64,000 bases of DNA from Chersky-840 sp035532735 (GCA_035532735.1 DATKQM010000014.1:62001-126000), one strand, 5' to 3'. Shown: positions 1 to 8,603, numbered from the stretch's first letter. A program made the numbers and translations. Notes: generated by a model not told the origin, from the letters alone.

Positions 1-36
1 TTCGCCGACGCCGTGATCACCGAGGTGAAGGCCTAG
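1..36 (+). CDS. 3' end of an unidentified gene (partial)
   Basis: The window begins inside a plus-strand reading frame that encodes FADAVITEVKA and then a TAG stop. Only eleven residues are visible, so no function can be given. The next gene on the same strand starts 29 bases after the stop and has its own ribosome binding site, so the two could be co-transcribed. Confidence 0.5.
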   Translation, partial: FADAVITEVKA

Positions 37-65
37 TTTCCGGGTCGGAGTCAGGGGGCGACACG

Positions 66-464
66 ATGGGCGCAGCGTTCGAGATGTCGAAGAAGTCGAT
101 GGCGATGTCCGAAGCCAAGGACCGCGAGGGATGGCTGGAGCTCTTCGCCGACGACGCCGTGGTCGAGGACCCCGTGGGGCCCTCCTTCGTGGACGCCGAG
201 GGCAAGGGCCAACGGGGCAAAGAGGCCATCACCGCCTTCTACGACAACGTGGTCTCGCAGTCCGAGAGCCTGAAGTTCACCATCCGCCAGACCATCGAAT
301 GCGGTGACGAGGTGATCAACATCGGCGAGCTCCGGATCACCCTCCCCGGGAACCAGGTCGCGGTCGTCCCGATCGCCAACATCTACAAGGTGAACGCCGA
401 GGGGAAGCTGGCTTCCCTCCGTTCGTTCTGGGAGCAGGACAACCTGAGTTTCACCGCCGGCTGA
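66..464 (+). CDS. SnoaL-like / NTF2-fold protein
   Basis: This 132-residue soluble protein has the pattern of the NTF2/SnoaL/ketosteroid-isomerase fold: an N-terminal helix ending in WLELFADDAVVEDPVG, a helix around KEAITAFYDNVV and a C-terminal sheet ending LRSFWEQDNLS. Family members are small isomerases, cyclases or accessory subunits with a cone-shaped pocket. The actual substrate cannot be read from sequence. A steroid role is conceivable because FadE30-, IpdF- and FadD3-like genes occur elsewhere in the window, but it is not adjacent to them. The ATG start is supported by AGGGGG at 53-58, seven bases upstream. Confidence 0.7.
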   Translation: MGAAFEMSKKSMAMSEAKDREGWLELFADDAVVEDPVGPSFVDAEGKGQRGKEAITAFYDNVVSQSESLKFTIRQTIECGDEVINIGELRITLPGNQVAVVPIANIYKVNAEGKLASLRSFWEQDNLSFTAG

Positions 465-542
465 CCGCGGCTGTCGGGGGTCGTTCTTCACTCTTCTCAC
501 CGAAAAGTGCAAGGAATCGGCCCCGATCGGCGTGTTAAAGAC

Positions 543-1139
543 ATGCACGCCGATGTGGCCCGCCTCTGGGTGGGGGAGCCCGGGACGGGATTCGGCTGGG
601 ACGACGGGGGTGGCGTGGCTGCTGCGGATGTCCCGGGGGCCGGAGCCGGAGCCTTCGATCCCTCTCGGTCGGCGGTCTTCGACGACTTCTATCGGGCTCA
701 TTACGAGTCACTCGTCCGGCTGGGGTTTCTCCTGACCTTCTCCGAGGACGTGGCCCGGGACCTCGTCCACGACGTCTTCGTCCGGGTCTACCGACGTTTC
801 GACGGGCTCGACGACCCCCTCCCGTACCTCCGGCGGAGTGTGGTCAACGCCAGTCGGTCCTGGCACCGGCGCCGCCGTTTGGAGCGGTCCCGGTCCGGCG
901 CGGCGGAGCCCGTCGGTGACGTCACTCTCGAAGCCGACGAGCTCTTCGACGTCTTGGCCCGCTTGCCCACCCGACAGCGCGCCGCCATCGTCCTCCGGTT
1001 CTACGAGCAGATGACTGACAACGAGATCGCCGCGCTGTTGCACTGCCGACCGGGCACCGTGGCATCACTGGTCCACCGCGGCTGCGCCCGGTTGCGCGGT
1101 GCCATCGCCGAAGGGGAGAACGAGGGGGAGGGGCCATGA
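543..1139 (+). CDS. ECF-family RNA polymerase sigma factor
   Basis: This is a sigma-70 family protein of the extracytoplasmic-function type. After about 45 low-complexity residues it shows region 2 (YRAHYESLVRLGFLL followed by RDLVHDVFVRVYRRF, the core-binding and -10 recognition helices). Region 4 follows, with LPTRQRAAIVLRFYEQMTDNEIAALLHCRPGTVASLVHRG as the -35 helix-turn-helix. The start is uncertain: ATG at 543 is used, and an in-frame GTG lies at 507; neither has a clear Shine-Dalgarno. Its stop overlaps the start of the next gene (ATGA), so the two are translationally coupled. The partner has an N-terminal arginine-rich segment and membrane helix where an anti-sigma factor is often found, but no ZAS domain is visible. 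Confidence 0.85.
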   Translation: MHADVARLWVGEPGTGFGWDDGGGVAAADVPGAGAGAFDPSRSAVFDDFYRAHYESLVRLGFLLTFSEDVARDLVHDVFVRVYRRFDGLDDPLPYLRRSVVNASRSWHRRRRLERSRSGAAEPVGDVTLEADELFDVLARLPTRQRAAIVLRFYEQMTDNEIAALLHCRPGTVASLVHRGCARLRGAIAEGENEGEGP

Positions 1140-3568
1140 CCGACACGCCTCGCGGAGGCTTCGAGGACCGTCTCCGGGCCGCCCTCACCGCCCGGGCCGG
1201 GTCGGTGTCCGCACCCCCTGACGAGCCCGGTATGGCGGCTGTGGCGGCGCGTGCCCGGCTCCGCCACAGCCGACGCCGATGGGAGGCCGCGACATTGGGG
1301 GTGGCGGTGGTGATGGCAGTCGGCCTGAGCGTGGCGGTCACCTCGGGCGGTGCCGGCCCACGGGAGACCGCGAGCCAGGCCGGGGCGCGGTCCGGGCCCG
1401 GTGCTCCGGGCCGTCACCACCTGGACCGGCACGACGGGGTCCTCCTCCTGCCCTTGTCCGGCACGGTCAGCGCCTCGAGCCCCGGCGCCAGGTCGTCGTT
1501 CGGGGTCCTCGGACCGGCAGCCCCCGGTGCCACCGGCGCCGCCCAGACAACCGAGACGACAACGGCCAGCGCGGCGGTGCCCGACGCGGCCAGCCCCCCG
1601 CCGACGACCGTCCCTGGCGCGGCGTCGGGGAACACCGCGTCGTCGAACACCGCGTCGTCGAACGCCGGGTCGTCGAACGCCGGGTCGTCGGACGCCGGGT
1701 CGTCGAGCACGGCGTCGGGGAACACGGCGGGGCCCATCGACGTGGCCCCGTCGTCGTCGACGCCACTGCAACGTCTCTACGGTCACACCTCGGCCGACGG
1801 GGTCCAGATGACCCTCTTCGACCAACCTGCCGGAAACAGTGCCGGAAAGAGTGCCGGAAACAGTGCCGGAAACAGTGCCGGTGCGGATGACGCAGGGTGT
1901 CTCACCACCACCCAGCTCACCGTCGAGATCTCCGACACCGAGGCGGTGGGCAGGGCTACCGAGCCCTTGTTCAAAGGGGCCGCCGGCGCGCTGGTCGATG
2001 TCCAGGTCGGTGAGATCGGCAACACCGAAGGGGCACCGGCCACGTGGGTCCTGGCCCAGGTGGGCGCGGGCGCCGCCACGGTCGAGGTGCAATTCGCCGA
2101 CGGCGCCATCGACCAGGCCAGTGTCCCCGGTTCGGGCGTGGTGGTGCTGGGGCACACCGGCGCGCCCGCGGACGCGTTGGGGAACGGCTCGGTGGCCGCC
2201 ATCGACGTGGTGGGAAGCGGCGGCCAGGTCCTGGCCGGCTACGGGCTCGGCACCGAGAGCTCGGTGCCGACCGGGGGTGAGGCGCCCAGCTCACTGCCTC
2301 CGCCGGGCGGGGCCCAACCGACTGATCCCGCCGGGGCCACCACGGCGATCACCCGAGCCCTGACCACGGCCCTGGGGTGCAGTGCCTCGCCCGTCCAGCG
2401 GATCGGGGTTATCGCCGGGGGAGACCCCGTCGAGACGCTGCCCGACTTCGGAGGGACGGCCACGGTGCGGGTCGACCGGGTGGTCTTCACCTCGGCCAGT
2501 TCGGCCGTGGCCCAGTACCACCTCTATTCCGGCCAGCTCGATGCCGGCCAACACGAGACCGGTCCGCTCTACGCCGCCGCCACCCTGGTCGCTGACACAT
2601 GGCAGCTGTCGCTGGCGTCGGTGGCCCCCGGGCTCCAGGTGACGCCGGCCCACCAGGTGGGCAACGTCACCGTGGCCCCGGGTGGGCCTCTGTTCGTGAA
2701 GACCTGGCCGGGCGGCACGGCGGTGGCGGTGTACAGGGCGCTGCCCGGTTCGCAGTCCGGACCCGGTTACGGCACGGGCGACGCGGCCTGCACCCCGGCC
2801 GGGGGCATCGTCGAGGAGGTCACCACGCCCGGGGCCGTGGCCGTGCTCAGCGCGGCGCTCTTCCCGAACTATGCCGCACCGTTGATCGACGCCGCGGTGT
2901 CGAGCGTGGGAACCGCCGAGGGCGCGCCCGCCACCGTGGTCGACGTGGAGACCGGGCCCCAGGCGGCGTCGGTGTCGGTGACCCGCAGCACGGGCACGGT
3001 CCGGGTGTCACCGGTGGACGGGGCCGCGGTCATCGTCCTTCCCGGCGCGCCTTCCAGCGCGCTCAATGGTGCGGGTTCTGAGCTCCAGGTGAGCGACGGT
3101 TCGGGGGCAACGCTGGCCACCGTGTCGCTCCAAGTGGAGTCGACTGCGCCGGCGGGGCCCTCCACCTTGCCCCCGTCGCTCCCCACCACCGGTGGCCAGG
3201 GCCCCGCCGATCCGCAGGCCGCCACGGCGGCCATCACCCAGGCCTTCGCGGCGGTGTTCGACTGCGCCACCCCGCCCGTCCAGCGGGTCCAGTCCATCCA
3301 GGACGGCAGCCTGGTGGCCGGAGCCCTGGAGCAGCTCGACACGGGCCCGTATGAAGCCCTGGCCTCGTCGAGCTACATCGACGTCCAACGGGTCGTGTTC
3401 GAGAACCCCACCCTGGCGGATGTGGCCTACACGCTGCGGTTCCACTCCGACGCGGGGCTGACCTTCCCCATGGTGGGCCGGGCCGTGGTGGTGGCCGGGA
3501 CGTGGAGGGTCAGTTACGGCACCATCTGCGCGGCGATCCAATTGGGACTGGCCAACTGCCAGTCCTAA
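1136..3568 (+). CDS. Membrane-anchored repeat-rich protein coupled to ECF sigma factor
   Basis: An 810-residue protein with a short cytoplasmic N-terminus, one transmembrane helix at about residues 50-70, and a large exported portion. The exported part has a Ser/Thr/Ala-rich linker containing tandem pentapeptides (NTASS/NAGSS) and SAGN/SAGK tetrapeptide repeats. It then has two homologous modules of roughly 270 residues. Each module contains an EIGNTEGAPAT- or SVGTAEGAPAT-like segment and ends with an ATTAITRAL/ATAAITQAF segment, one cysteine and PVQRI/PVQRV. Position directly behind and overlapping an ECF sigma gene suggests a sensor or anti-sigma-like role, but no recognised anti-sigma domain is seen. 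Function is therefore unknown. The linker repeats are perfect enough in DNA to be length-variable. Confidence 0.75.
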   Translation: MTDTPRGGFEDRLRAALTARAGSVSAPPDEPGMAAVAARARLRHSRRRWEAATLGVAVVMAVGLSVAVTSGGAGPRETASQAGARSGPGAPGRHHLDRHDGVLLLPLSGTVSASSPGARSSFGVLGPAAPGATGAAQTTETTTASAAVPDAASPPPTTVPGAASGNTASSNTASSNAGSSNAGSSDAGSSSTASGNTAGPIDVAPSSSTPLQRLYGHTSADGVQMTLFDQPAGNSAGKSAGNSAGNSAGADDAGCLTTTQLTVEISDTEAVGRATEPLFKGAAGALVDVQVGEIGNTEGAPATWVLAQVGAGAATVEVQFADGAIDQASVPGSGVVVLGHTGAPADALGNGSVAAIDVVGSGGQVLAGYGLGTESSVPTGGEAPSSLPPPGGAQPTDPAGATTAITRALTTALGCSASPVQRIGVIAGGDPVETLPDFGGTATVRVDRVVFTSASSAVAQYHLYSGQLDAGQHETGPLYAAATLVADTWQLSLASVAPGLQVTPAHQVGNVTVAPGGPLFVKTWPGGTAVAVYRALPGSQSGPGYGTGDAACTPAGGIVEEVTTPGAVAVLSAALFPNYAAPLIDAAVSSVGTAEGAPATVVDVETGPQAASVSVTRSTGTVRVSPVDGAAVIVLPGAPSSALNGAGSELQVSDGSGATLATVSLQVESTAPAGPSTLPPSLPTTGGQGPADPQAATAAITQAFAAVFDCATPPVQRVQSIQDGSLVAGALEQLDTGPYEALASSSYIDVQRVVFENPTLADVAYTLRFHSDAGLTFPMVGRAVVVAGTWRVSYGTICAAIQLGLANCQS
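1631..1720 (+). repeat. 15-bp tandem repeat, six units, in coding sequence
   Basis: Six in-frame 15-base units of the form AACRCCGSGTCGTCG encode the pentapeptide N(T/A)(A/G)SS. The first two units are identical, as are the third and fourth. The last is degenerate. The repeat lengthens the linker of the membrane-anchored protein without shifting frame, so it is a candidate site for strain-to-strain length variation. Confidence 0.85.
1832..1879 (+). repeat. 12-bp tandem repeat, four units, in coding sequence
   Basis: Four head-to-tail copies of GGAAASAGTGCC (three identical, one with a single C/G change) encode the tetrapeptide GN/KSA. They lie in the same exported protein as the 15-bp repeat, just before its first large module. 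Confidence 0.85.
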
Positions 3569-3601
3569 TGGGCGGCGGTCCGCGACGGCGACCGAGAACG
3601 A

Positions 3602-3643
3602 GAACGGGAACGGGAACGGGAACGGGAACGGGAACGGGAACGG
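3602..3643 (+). repeat. Hexanucleotide repeat (GAACGG)7 between convergent genes
   Basis: Seven perfect GAACGG units, preceded by two degenerate GAGAAC units from about 3593, lie between the stop of the repeat-rich protein (3568) and the stop of the convergent sulfotransferase (3650). On the minus strand it reads as CCGTTC repeats. It is a likely slippage-prone microsatellite. No terminator hairpin is visible in this gap. Confidence 0.9.
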
Positions 3644-3649
3644 TGAGGG

Positions 3650-4312
3650 TTAGGAGCCCGCGCCCAGGTTGAACTGCTCGAGGGCCTCGGCCACGTTCGT
3701 GTCGGTGCTGATCTGGGGGAAGTCCTCCCTGGTGTTGAGATGGGGGAAGGGCTCCGCGGGCACGGCCACCCCCAGGGCCTCGCACAACGGCTCCCAGCCG
3801 TCGCCGGGCTGCCAGTCGACGAACCGCGACGATGGTGCCGAGGCGCGCACCTCGGCGTTGTGGCGGTCATAGGCGGCGATGGCCGCGGCCTTGTCGGTCA
3901 CATCGGCGGTGAAGCGCGCCGAGGACACCGCTTGCCACATGGCGAACCATTCCGCCATCTCCGGGGGGACCTGAGAGGCGTCCATGGCGAAGATGGTCTG
4001 GCTGGCGCTGTCCCACCAGGCCTCGCTGTCACGGCGGGTGGAGAGCACGACGACGGCGTCGGGGTTGGCCTCGAGGATCTCGGGCCAGAAGAGACAGGCG
4101 GGGAAGTCCGACGTGGCCCCGTAGCTGTCGAGGAATCCGGACCAGTCGACCTTGCCTCCCTCGGCCGCCTCGCGCCAGGGTGCCACGTGGTCGGGATGGG
4201 TGAGGATCTCGAGCATGTGGTAGCAGGGCCGGCCGGTGAGTTGTTCGAGGGCTGTCTTCAGAGACAGCGTTCCCGTCCGACCGACCCCCGCGCCCACGAC
4301 CTGCAATGACAT
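3650..4312 (-). CDS. Sulfotransferase-family protein (P-loop)
   Basis: A 220-residue protein of the PAPS-dependent sulfotransferase superfamily. Residues 5-20 contain the 5'-phosphosulfate loop GAGVGRTGTLSLKTAL. The segment VVVLSTRRDSEAWWDS near residue 90 matches the 3'-phosphate-binding Arg/Ser motif. The family transfers sulfate from PAPS to hydroxyl groups; bacterial short forms act on unknown lipids or metabolites. The ATG start has GGAGCGGGGGG upstream on the minus strand, and a TATGCT -10 candidate lies about 45 bases upstream (near 4355-4360). It is transcribed alone, convergent with the preceding gene. Confidence 0.82.
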   Translation of the reverse strand: MSLQVVGAGVGRTGTLSLKTALEQLTGRPCYHMLEILTHPDHVAPWREAAEGGKVDWSGFLDSYGATSDFPACLFWPEILEANPDAVVVLSTRRDSEAWWDSASQTIFAMDASQVPPEMAEWFAMWQAVSSARFTADVTDKAAAIAAYDRHNAEVRASAPSSRFVDWQPGDGWEPLCEALGVAVPAEPFPHLNTREDFPQISTDTNVAEALEQFNLGAGS

Positions 4313-4444
4313 GACGTCCCCCCGCTCCCCGTGCCCGGCACCCGCCGCCGATGTCCGGCGAGCATAACCATCTCAACTTCCCTCGGCCCGGAGTGGAGAT
4401 GCTTCCCCGACGGACCCTCGGTGGACCCTGCGTGGACCCCGCGG

Positions 4445-4780
4445 TCAGCCGCCCGTGAGCGATTTCACGAGGGTGGCGGGCGCCTTGCGGATCCAGGCGT
4501 CGGTGAGCAGGTCCTTCACCAGCGTCACCTTGGCGCGTTTGAGGTCCACCACCACACAGGCCAGGCGCTTGCCCCAATAGAACTCCTGACAGACATCGGG
4601 GTCTTCGGCCACGGCGGCACGAATTTCGCCCTCGTCGACCATGATCCGGAGATGACTGTCGTCAGGGACCGTGGCGAAGATCTTTCCCTTCACCCGGAAC
4701 GAGGACATGTCGTGGTGGTCCTGCTCGGTCGCCTCCGGCAGGGCCAATGCGAGTTTGCGCGCCTGGGCGAGGGTGGTCAT
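4445..4780 (-). CDS. MmcQ/YjbR-family protein
   Basis: A 111-residue protein with the compact YjbR fold sequence pattern: ALALPEATEQDHHDMSSFRVKGKIFATV, then a basic C-terminal half with KRLACVVVDLKRAKV. YjbR proteins have a CyaY-like fold and are often annotated as DNA-binding, but no biochemical role is settled. It follows the YedK/HMCES gene with a 10-base gap on the same strand, so the two probably form an operon. Confidence 0.85.
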   Translation of the reverse strand: MTTLAQARKLALALPEATEQDHHDMSSFRVKGKIFATVPDDSHLRIMVDEGEIRAAVAEDPDVCQEFYWGKRLACVVVDLKRAKVTLVKDLLTDAWIRKAPATLVKSLTGG

Positions 4781-4790
4781 GGGCCGAGGT

Positions 4791-5558
4791 TTACTCGCTG
4801 TCGTCTTCGTCGTCGAGGGGCGCGGGCTGGATGATCATGGGCCCGTCGTTGCGGGGGGAGTTCACGGCTTTGTCGACGGGGTGCCGGACAAGTGTTCCCT
4901 TGGGGGCCGGAAGCAACAGCTTGGAGAGAACCTCGGTGTCGTGCTGGTCGGGGTCGAGCCACCGGTCGAAGTCAGGGCGCTCGATGATCACCGGCATCCG
5001 GTCGTGGACGTCGACCATGTCGGCCCCGGCGTTGGTGGTGATGATGGTGCAGGTCCGCAGCGTCGTCTCGGGGTCGGGTTCCTCTGAGCGCGACTTGTCC
5101 CACCAGGTCTCATAGAGACCGGCGAAGGTCATCGGGAGACCATCGGCCCGCCGAAAATAGAACGGGACCTTGCGCTTCGGGCTCTCGGGGTCGGGGACCT
5201 GCCACTCGAAGAACCCATCCACCACGATCAAACAGCGGTGCTTGGCGAAGGCTGACCGGTAGGCGGGCTTATTGGTGACCGTCTCGGCTCGGGCGTTGAT
5301 CATCTTGTAGCCGGACTTGGGGTCCTTGGCCCAGTGGGGGACGAGTCCCCAACGAAGGACGTCCAAAACCCTTTCGTGGTCTTCGGTCTTCTCACCGGAG
5401 TCGGTGCGTCCATGACGCTCGGTGATGGCCGGGATGCCCCGCGCCGGTGGCACGTTCCAACTTGGCCGTCCGTCGGGGTTGATGCCCGCTGCCAACTGGA
5501 CTTCGAGAAGTCGGGCCAGTTGGGACGGAGGCGTATGAATGTCGACCCGTCCGCACAT
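4791..5558 (-). CDS. SOS-response-associated peptidase (YedK/HMCES family)
   Basis: This 255-residue protein matches the SRAP domain along its whole length. Members form a thiazolidine crosslink through Cys2 to abasic sites in single-stranded DNA, shielding them from cleavage. The required residues are visible: Cys2 directly after the initiator Met, Asn88 in INARAET, Glu118 in DGFFEW and His185 in VHDRMP. Because Cys2 must be exposed, the start at 5558 is firm. A TAAGCT -10 box at 5568-5573 lies nine bases upstream of ATG, so the transcript would be leaderless or nearly so. The YjbR gene follows. Confidence 0.93.
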   Translation of the reverse strand: MCGRVDIHTPPSQLARLLEVQLAAGINPDGRPSWNVPPARGIPAITERHGRTDSGEKTEDHERVLDVLRWGLVPHWAKDPKSGYKMINARAETVTNKPAYRSAFAKHRCLIVVDGFFEWQVPDPESPKRKVPFYFRRADGLPMTFAGLYETWWDKSRSEEPDPETTLRTCTIITTNAGADMVDVHDRMPVIIERPDFDRWLDPDQHDTEVLSKLLLPAPKGTLVRHPVDKAVNSPRNDGPMIIQPAPLDDEDDSE

Positions 5559-5567
5559 GCGGGCTCG

Positions 5568-5573
5568 AGCTTA
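5568..5573 (-). promoter_or_regulatory. -10 box (TAAGCT) of the YedK gene
   Basis: On the minus strand TAAGCT lies nine bases before the ATG at 5558. Transcription starting about seven bases after the box would leave at most two untranslated bases. No Shine-Dalgarno is present, consistent with leaderless translation. Confidence 0.55.
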
Positions 5574-5886
5574 AAACGATCGAGAAGCCAAGCCGGCAGA
5601 TCACTGCTCAAGGCGCATTCCGACTGCCAGTCGCCTATCTGTCCACGCCGAAGTCAATTATTCGTTGCGTACTTCCCGCGCCGGCAAGGTTTTGAGCGAG
5701 GTCTCCGGCAAACCGAAGACGTCATTCTTCGAGACGTGACTTCCCGACCCGAGTCGACATTTCACGCTCGCTCAGATCGGACAGTGTTCATCGCCGCGCT
5801 CGGCGCTCGGGGTCCTGGGGGGCGCTGGCTGCCAATTCGCGCGTTTCGTCGCTCAAGTTGCCTCCTCCCGGCACTCCCCGTAGTCT

Positions 5887-5903
5887 CCCCACGTTTAGTG
5901 GGG
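5887..5903. promoter_or_regulatory. Perfect inverted repeat upstream of the Tad operon
   Basis: CCCCAC and GTGGGG flank a five-base GTTTA loop. It lies about 180 bases before the first pilus-locus gene in otherwise gene-free DNA. It could be an operator for a dimeric regulator or an RNA hairpin. It is not followed by a T-run, so an intrinsic terminator is less likely. Confidence 0.4.
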
Positions 5904-6085
5904 GCCACGCCTCCAAGAGAACACTGATTCGGGGGGGGATTTCATGCTTTCGACCTGGGCAAGCGCGCTGTGTAGTCAACAAATGACATTCAGCGCGCAA
6001 AAGGTCCTCTCACGCTGCATGTCCTTTGGAAGGGCCAATCCGACCACGACGGGTGGATCGATCGCACAACTCCATTGCTGGTTCG

Positions 6086-7006
6086 ATGGCTGAGAGCACG
6101 AGCCGCTGGGCTCGCCGTCGCCACAAGGTCTGGGCCGGGGCTGCTGTTGTTGCTCTTCTTGGCACACAGAGTGCGTTCGTTGCGTGGGCGGCGACCAACT
6201 CGGGGTCGGCGTCCGACGGTGGAAACACCGTGAACGTGGGTGCCGGGAGTGCATCGTCAAGCCCAGGGAGGGCGGTTCACGGAGGTACCCACGAACCCTC
6301 ACGCTCTGGATCCGCGGCCGCTCCATGCACGTACATACCTCTGCCCGCTAAGCAGGCCGCGACCTTCGGCGCCGGCGGGCCCACGCCAGGTGCCTGGTAT
6401 TTCGTGAAGTGCCCTGGGAAGAAGCTGACTATTTACAGCGGCGCCCTTTCTTGGTTCCCCACCGGGTCTCCGACCGTTGCTGGAACACCCGCAGCGGCTC
6501 CGAACGCGTTGGCACAGCAGGCGGCTGACTCCCTGACGCTGCCCTCACCGGTGGTGGACCTAAATCCGTCCGCGTTCAGCGTCGTGAATCTGAGTTCGTG
6601 GCTTTGGATCGACCCGCAGATTTGGCACAGCTATCGCGCCACCGCAACTGCGGGAAACGTGAGTGCCACCGCGGTTGCGGTGCCCAGCACGGTCTTGTGG
6701 ACGATGGGGGACGGGCACTCGGTGGTGTGTGGCGATCCCGGAACTCCATATCAGCCAACGGTGCCTGAGTTAGCGCAGACAACGGACTGTTCGTACACCT
6801 ATCTCAAGTCGTCGGCGGGTCAACCAAGCGCCAACGGCGATGGCGATTCCAACAACGGGGCGTTTCGCGTGACAGCAACGATTACGTGGACAGTGAGCTG
6901 GTCGGCGACCGGTGTCGCCGGTGGCGGCTCGCTCCCTCCGCTGCACACGAGTTCCACGGTTCCCGTTCGAGTAGAGCAGATCGAATCAGTCGGAACCGTC
7001 GGCTAG
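6086..7006 (+). CDS. Secreted protein heading the Tad locus
   Basis: From ATG 6086 the product is about 306 residues with an Arg-rich N-terminus and a hydrophobic helix (AGAAVVALLGTQSAFVAWA) that reads as a signal sequence or anchor. The mature part has a PKD-like section: VPSTVLWTMGDGHSVVCGDPGTPY, then DCSYTYLKSS and FRVTATITWTVSW, which is the usual GDG...YTY...ITW pattern. Similar exported PKD-like proteins occur beside actinobacterial Tad genes, but their role is not established. A TTG at 6026 would add 20 residues without improving the signal peptide. The codon third positions are less GC-rich than outside the block. Confidence 0.65.
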   Translation: MAESTSRWARRRHKVWAGAAVVALLGTQSAFVAWAATNSGSASDGGNTVNVGAGSASSSPGRAVHGGTHEPSRSGSAAAPCTYIPLPAKQAATFGAGGPTPGAWYFVKCPGKKLTIYSGALSWFPTGSPTVAGTPAAAPNALAQQAADSLTLPSPVVDLNPSAFSVVNLSSWLWIDPQIWHSYRATATAGNVSATAVAVPSTVLWTMGDGHSVVCGDPGTPYQPTVPELAQTTDCSYTYLKSSAGQPSANGDGDSNNGAFRVTATITWTVSWSATGVAGGGSLPPLHTSSTVPVRVEQIESVGTVG

Positions 7007-7029
7007 CGCCGAGAGAGGCCCTGGTACTC

Positions 7030-7749
7030 GTGTCCACCACATCGACGCGCACCCGTCCACAGATGATGTTGACGAACGACGCTCCTCGTTTCGTCGGGAA
7101 GGGACGTCGACGCCGTCCTGTCGTGGCAATCGCGTCGATTGCGCTGGTCATGTTTTGCATCGCGACCTTTACGAGCCTCTATGTGCATGCTGGAAACCGG
7201 GTGGCGGTTCTCGCCATAGCGCACGACATTCCTCAGGGACACACAATCAATCGGGGCGACCTAGAGGTCGTGAGAGTCTCATTTTCCGAGGATTTGGCTC
7301 CAGTCTCAGCTCAGGACTTCAGCCAGATCGTCGGGCGAACCGCAGCGGTCTCGCTTCTTCGGGGAACTCTGCTCAGCAAGTCCGAACTGGCCGCCCACGG
7401 CGGTCCGGACCGAGGTCAGGCGGTTGTGGGTGTTGCCACAAAGGCTGGCCAACTCCCCGCCGGAGGTGTTGCCGTCGGCGACCACGTCGACGTGATCCTC
7501 ACCGGCTCTCCCGCCACCTTGGCGGGGGGGATCTCAGAGGGCTCTAGCCCGACGAGCTCCGCGGCTGCGACAGGACAACTGGAGATCGGTGGAGTTTTGG
7601 CATCGAACGCCATTGTCACGGGGGTGGCGGTGCCGACCTCATCGAGCCCGGACACCATCGTAGTGTCGGTCCTGATCTCTACCTCAATGGCGCCAATCGT
7701 GGCGAGTGCGTCAGCAGCGGGGCAAGCGGCCCTGGTGCTGGTCGGATAG
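7030..7749 (+). CDS. cpaB: CpaB/RcpC-like SAF-domain pilus assembly protein
   Basis: About 239 residues with one N-terminal transmembrane helix (PVVAIASIALVMFCIATFTSLYV) followed by a SAF domain: VLAIAHDIPQGHTINRGDLEVVRVS, then SQIVGRTAAVSLLRGTLLSKSEL. Proteins of this type (CpaB/RcpC) sit on the outside of the membrane in Tad pilus systems and are thought to contact peptidoglycan or stabilise the assembly. GTG at 7030 is chosen because GAGAGAGG lies 11 bases upstream and the frame starts after the previous stop. ATG codons at 7063 and 7066 are alternatives. The next gene begins five bases after the stop. Confidence 0.85.
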   Translation: MSTTSTRTRPQMMLTNDAPRFVGKGRRRRPVVAIASIALVMFCIATFTSLYVHAGNRVAVLAIAHDIPQGHTINRGDLEVVRVSFSEDLAPVSAQDFSQIVGRTAAVSLLRGTLLSKSELAAHGGPDRGQAVVGVATKAGQLPAGGVAVGDHVDVILTGSPATLAGGISEGSSPTSSAAATGQLEIGGVLASNAIVTGVAVPTSSSPDTIVVSVLISTSMAPIVASASAAGQAALVLVG

Positions 7750-7754
7750 GCCTC

Positions 7755-8603
7755 ATGACTCTCATCGCGTTGTGTTCGGGCAAGGGCTCGCCCGGAGTCT
7801 CAACTCTCGCTTGTGTCCTTGGAGCGGTTTGGCGGCACGACCGACGCATCGTTGTTGCCGAATGCGACCCGTCGGGAAACGATCTGGCCGCTCGATTCGG
7901 ATTATCTCCTCGAAGTGGCATGACCAGTCTTGCTCTTGCCTACCGACGACCCGAGGGCTCGGATGCGACGTTCGACCACCACCTTCAGTCGCTCCCCGGA
8001 GGCCTCGAAGTGTTGGTTGGCCCTGTGACACCCGAGGCTGCCGGCAGCCTGGATCGGGAGGTGGCTTCAGTCGGGACAGGCATGTTTCCTCATGAGATCG
8101 ACGTCTTGATCGACTGTGGGCGCGTCCTTTCCGGTTCACTCGGCCAGCAGGAGATCTTCAAGGAAGCGGACCACGTGATCATGGTCACGCGCCCAGATGC
8201 TGCTGCATTGGCACATGCCTCATGGACCCTTGACATCCTCCGGAGTCTCACCAGGGGTGCGACTTCCTTTGTTGTCATGGGGCCTATCCAATTCACGGCT
8301 TCTGAGATGGAACAGGTCTTTCGCGCCAGGCTCCTGGGAGCCATCCCTCACGACGAGAAGTCGGCGTCGGTGGCGTGTGGCCGTCCCGGACGACCTCGGC
8401 GATTTGCCAGGAGCGATCTGGTTACTTCCGCAAGGAACCTCGCCGATCAGCTCTTGTGTGAGCCCACGGTCGGCCACCAGGACTCCGTGTCCGGCTCCGT
8501 GGTCAACAGACCTGACGATGTTGGCGGTCTACCTAGGCGCTCAGCATCGACGATTCGCACTTTGGGTTTGGCGACATCAGGGGAGCTGGGAGCGGACGTC
8601 TGA
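7755..8603 (+). CDS. cpaE: CpaE/TadZ-like ParA-family ATPase
   Basis: A 282-residue MinD/ParA-type ATPase. The N-terminal CSGKGSPGVSTLA (residues 7-19) is a deviant Walker A with Val replacing the second Lys/Thr region, as in other actinobacterial TadZ relatives. VVAECDPSGNDLAARFG is the Walker A' region and VDVLIDCGRVL the Walker B strand. TadZ/CpaE proteins localise the pilus machine at the cell pole; ATP hydrolysis is variable in the family. The stop TGA shares its A with the ATG of cpaF (TGATG), so the two are coupled. Confidence 0.85.
   Translation: MTLIALCSGKGSPGVSTLACVLGAVWRHDRRIVVAECDPSGNDLAARFGLSPRSGMTSLALAYRRPEGSDATFDHHLQSLPGGLEVLVGPVTPEAAGSLDREVASVGTGMFPHEIDVLIDCGRVLSGSLGQQEIFKEADHVIMVTRPDAAALAHASWTLDILRSLTRGATSFVVMGPIQFTASEMEQVFRARLLGAIPHDEKSASVACGRPGRPRRFARSDLVTSARNLADQLLCEPTVGHQDSVSGSVVNRPDDVGGLPRRSASTIRTLGLATSGELGADV

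Larger units (their letters stand above)
5559..6085. other. Gene-free stretch upstream of the Tad locus
   Basis: About 530 bases separate the divergent YedK gene from the first Tad-locus gene. No convincing coding frame is present. The stretch contains the YedK -10 box, a perfect hairpin at 5887-5903, and G-runs near 5932-5938 (eight G). Base composition drops here from the GC-rich flank into the lower-GC pilus block. No tRNA or attachment-site repeat was recognised. Confidence 0.6.

Noticed and set aside
5887..5903. A cyclic-di-GMP riboswitch upstream of the Tad operon
   Set aside because: A c-di-GMP link was tempting because of BldD, but only a simple hairpin is present. The conserved GEMM core and tetraloop receptor are not seen.
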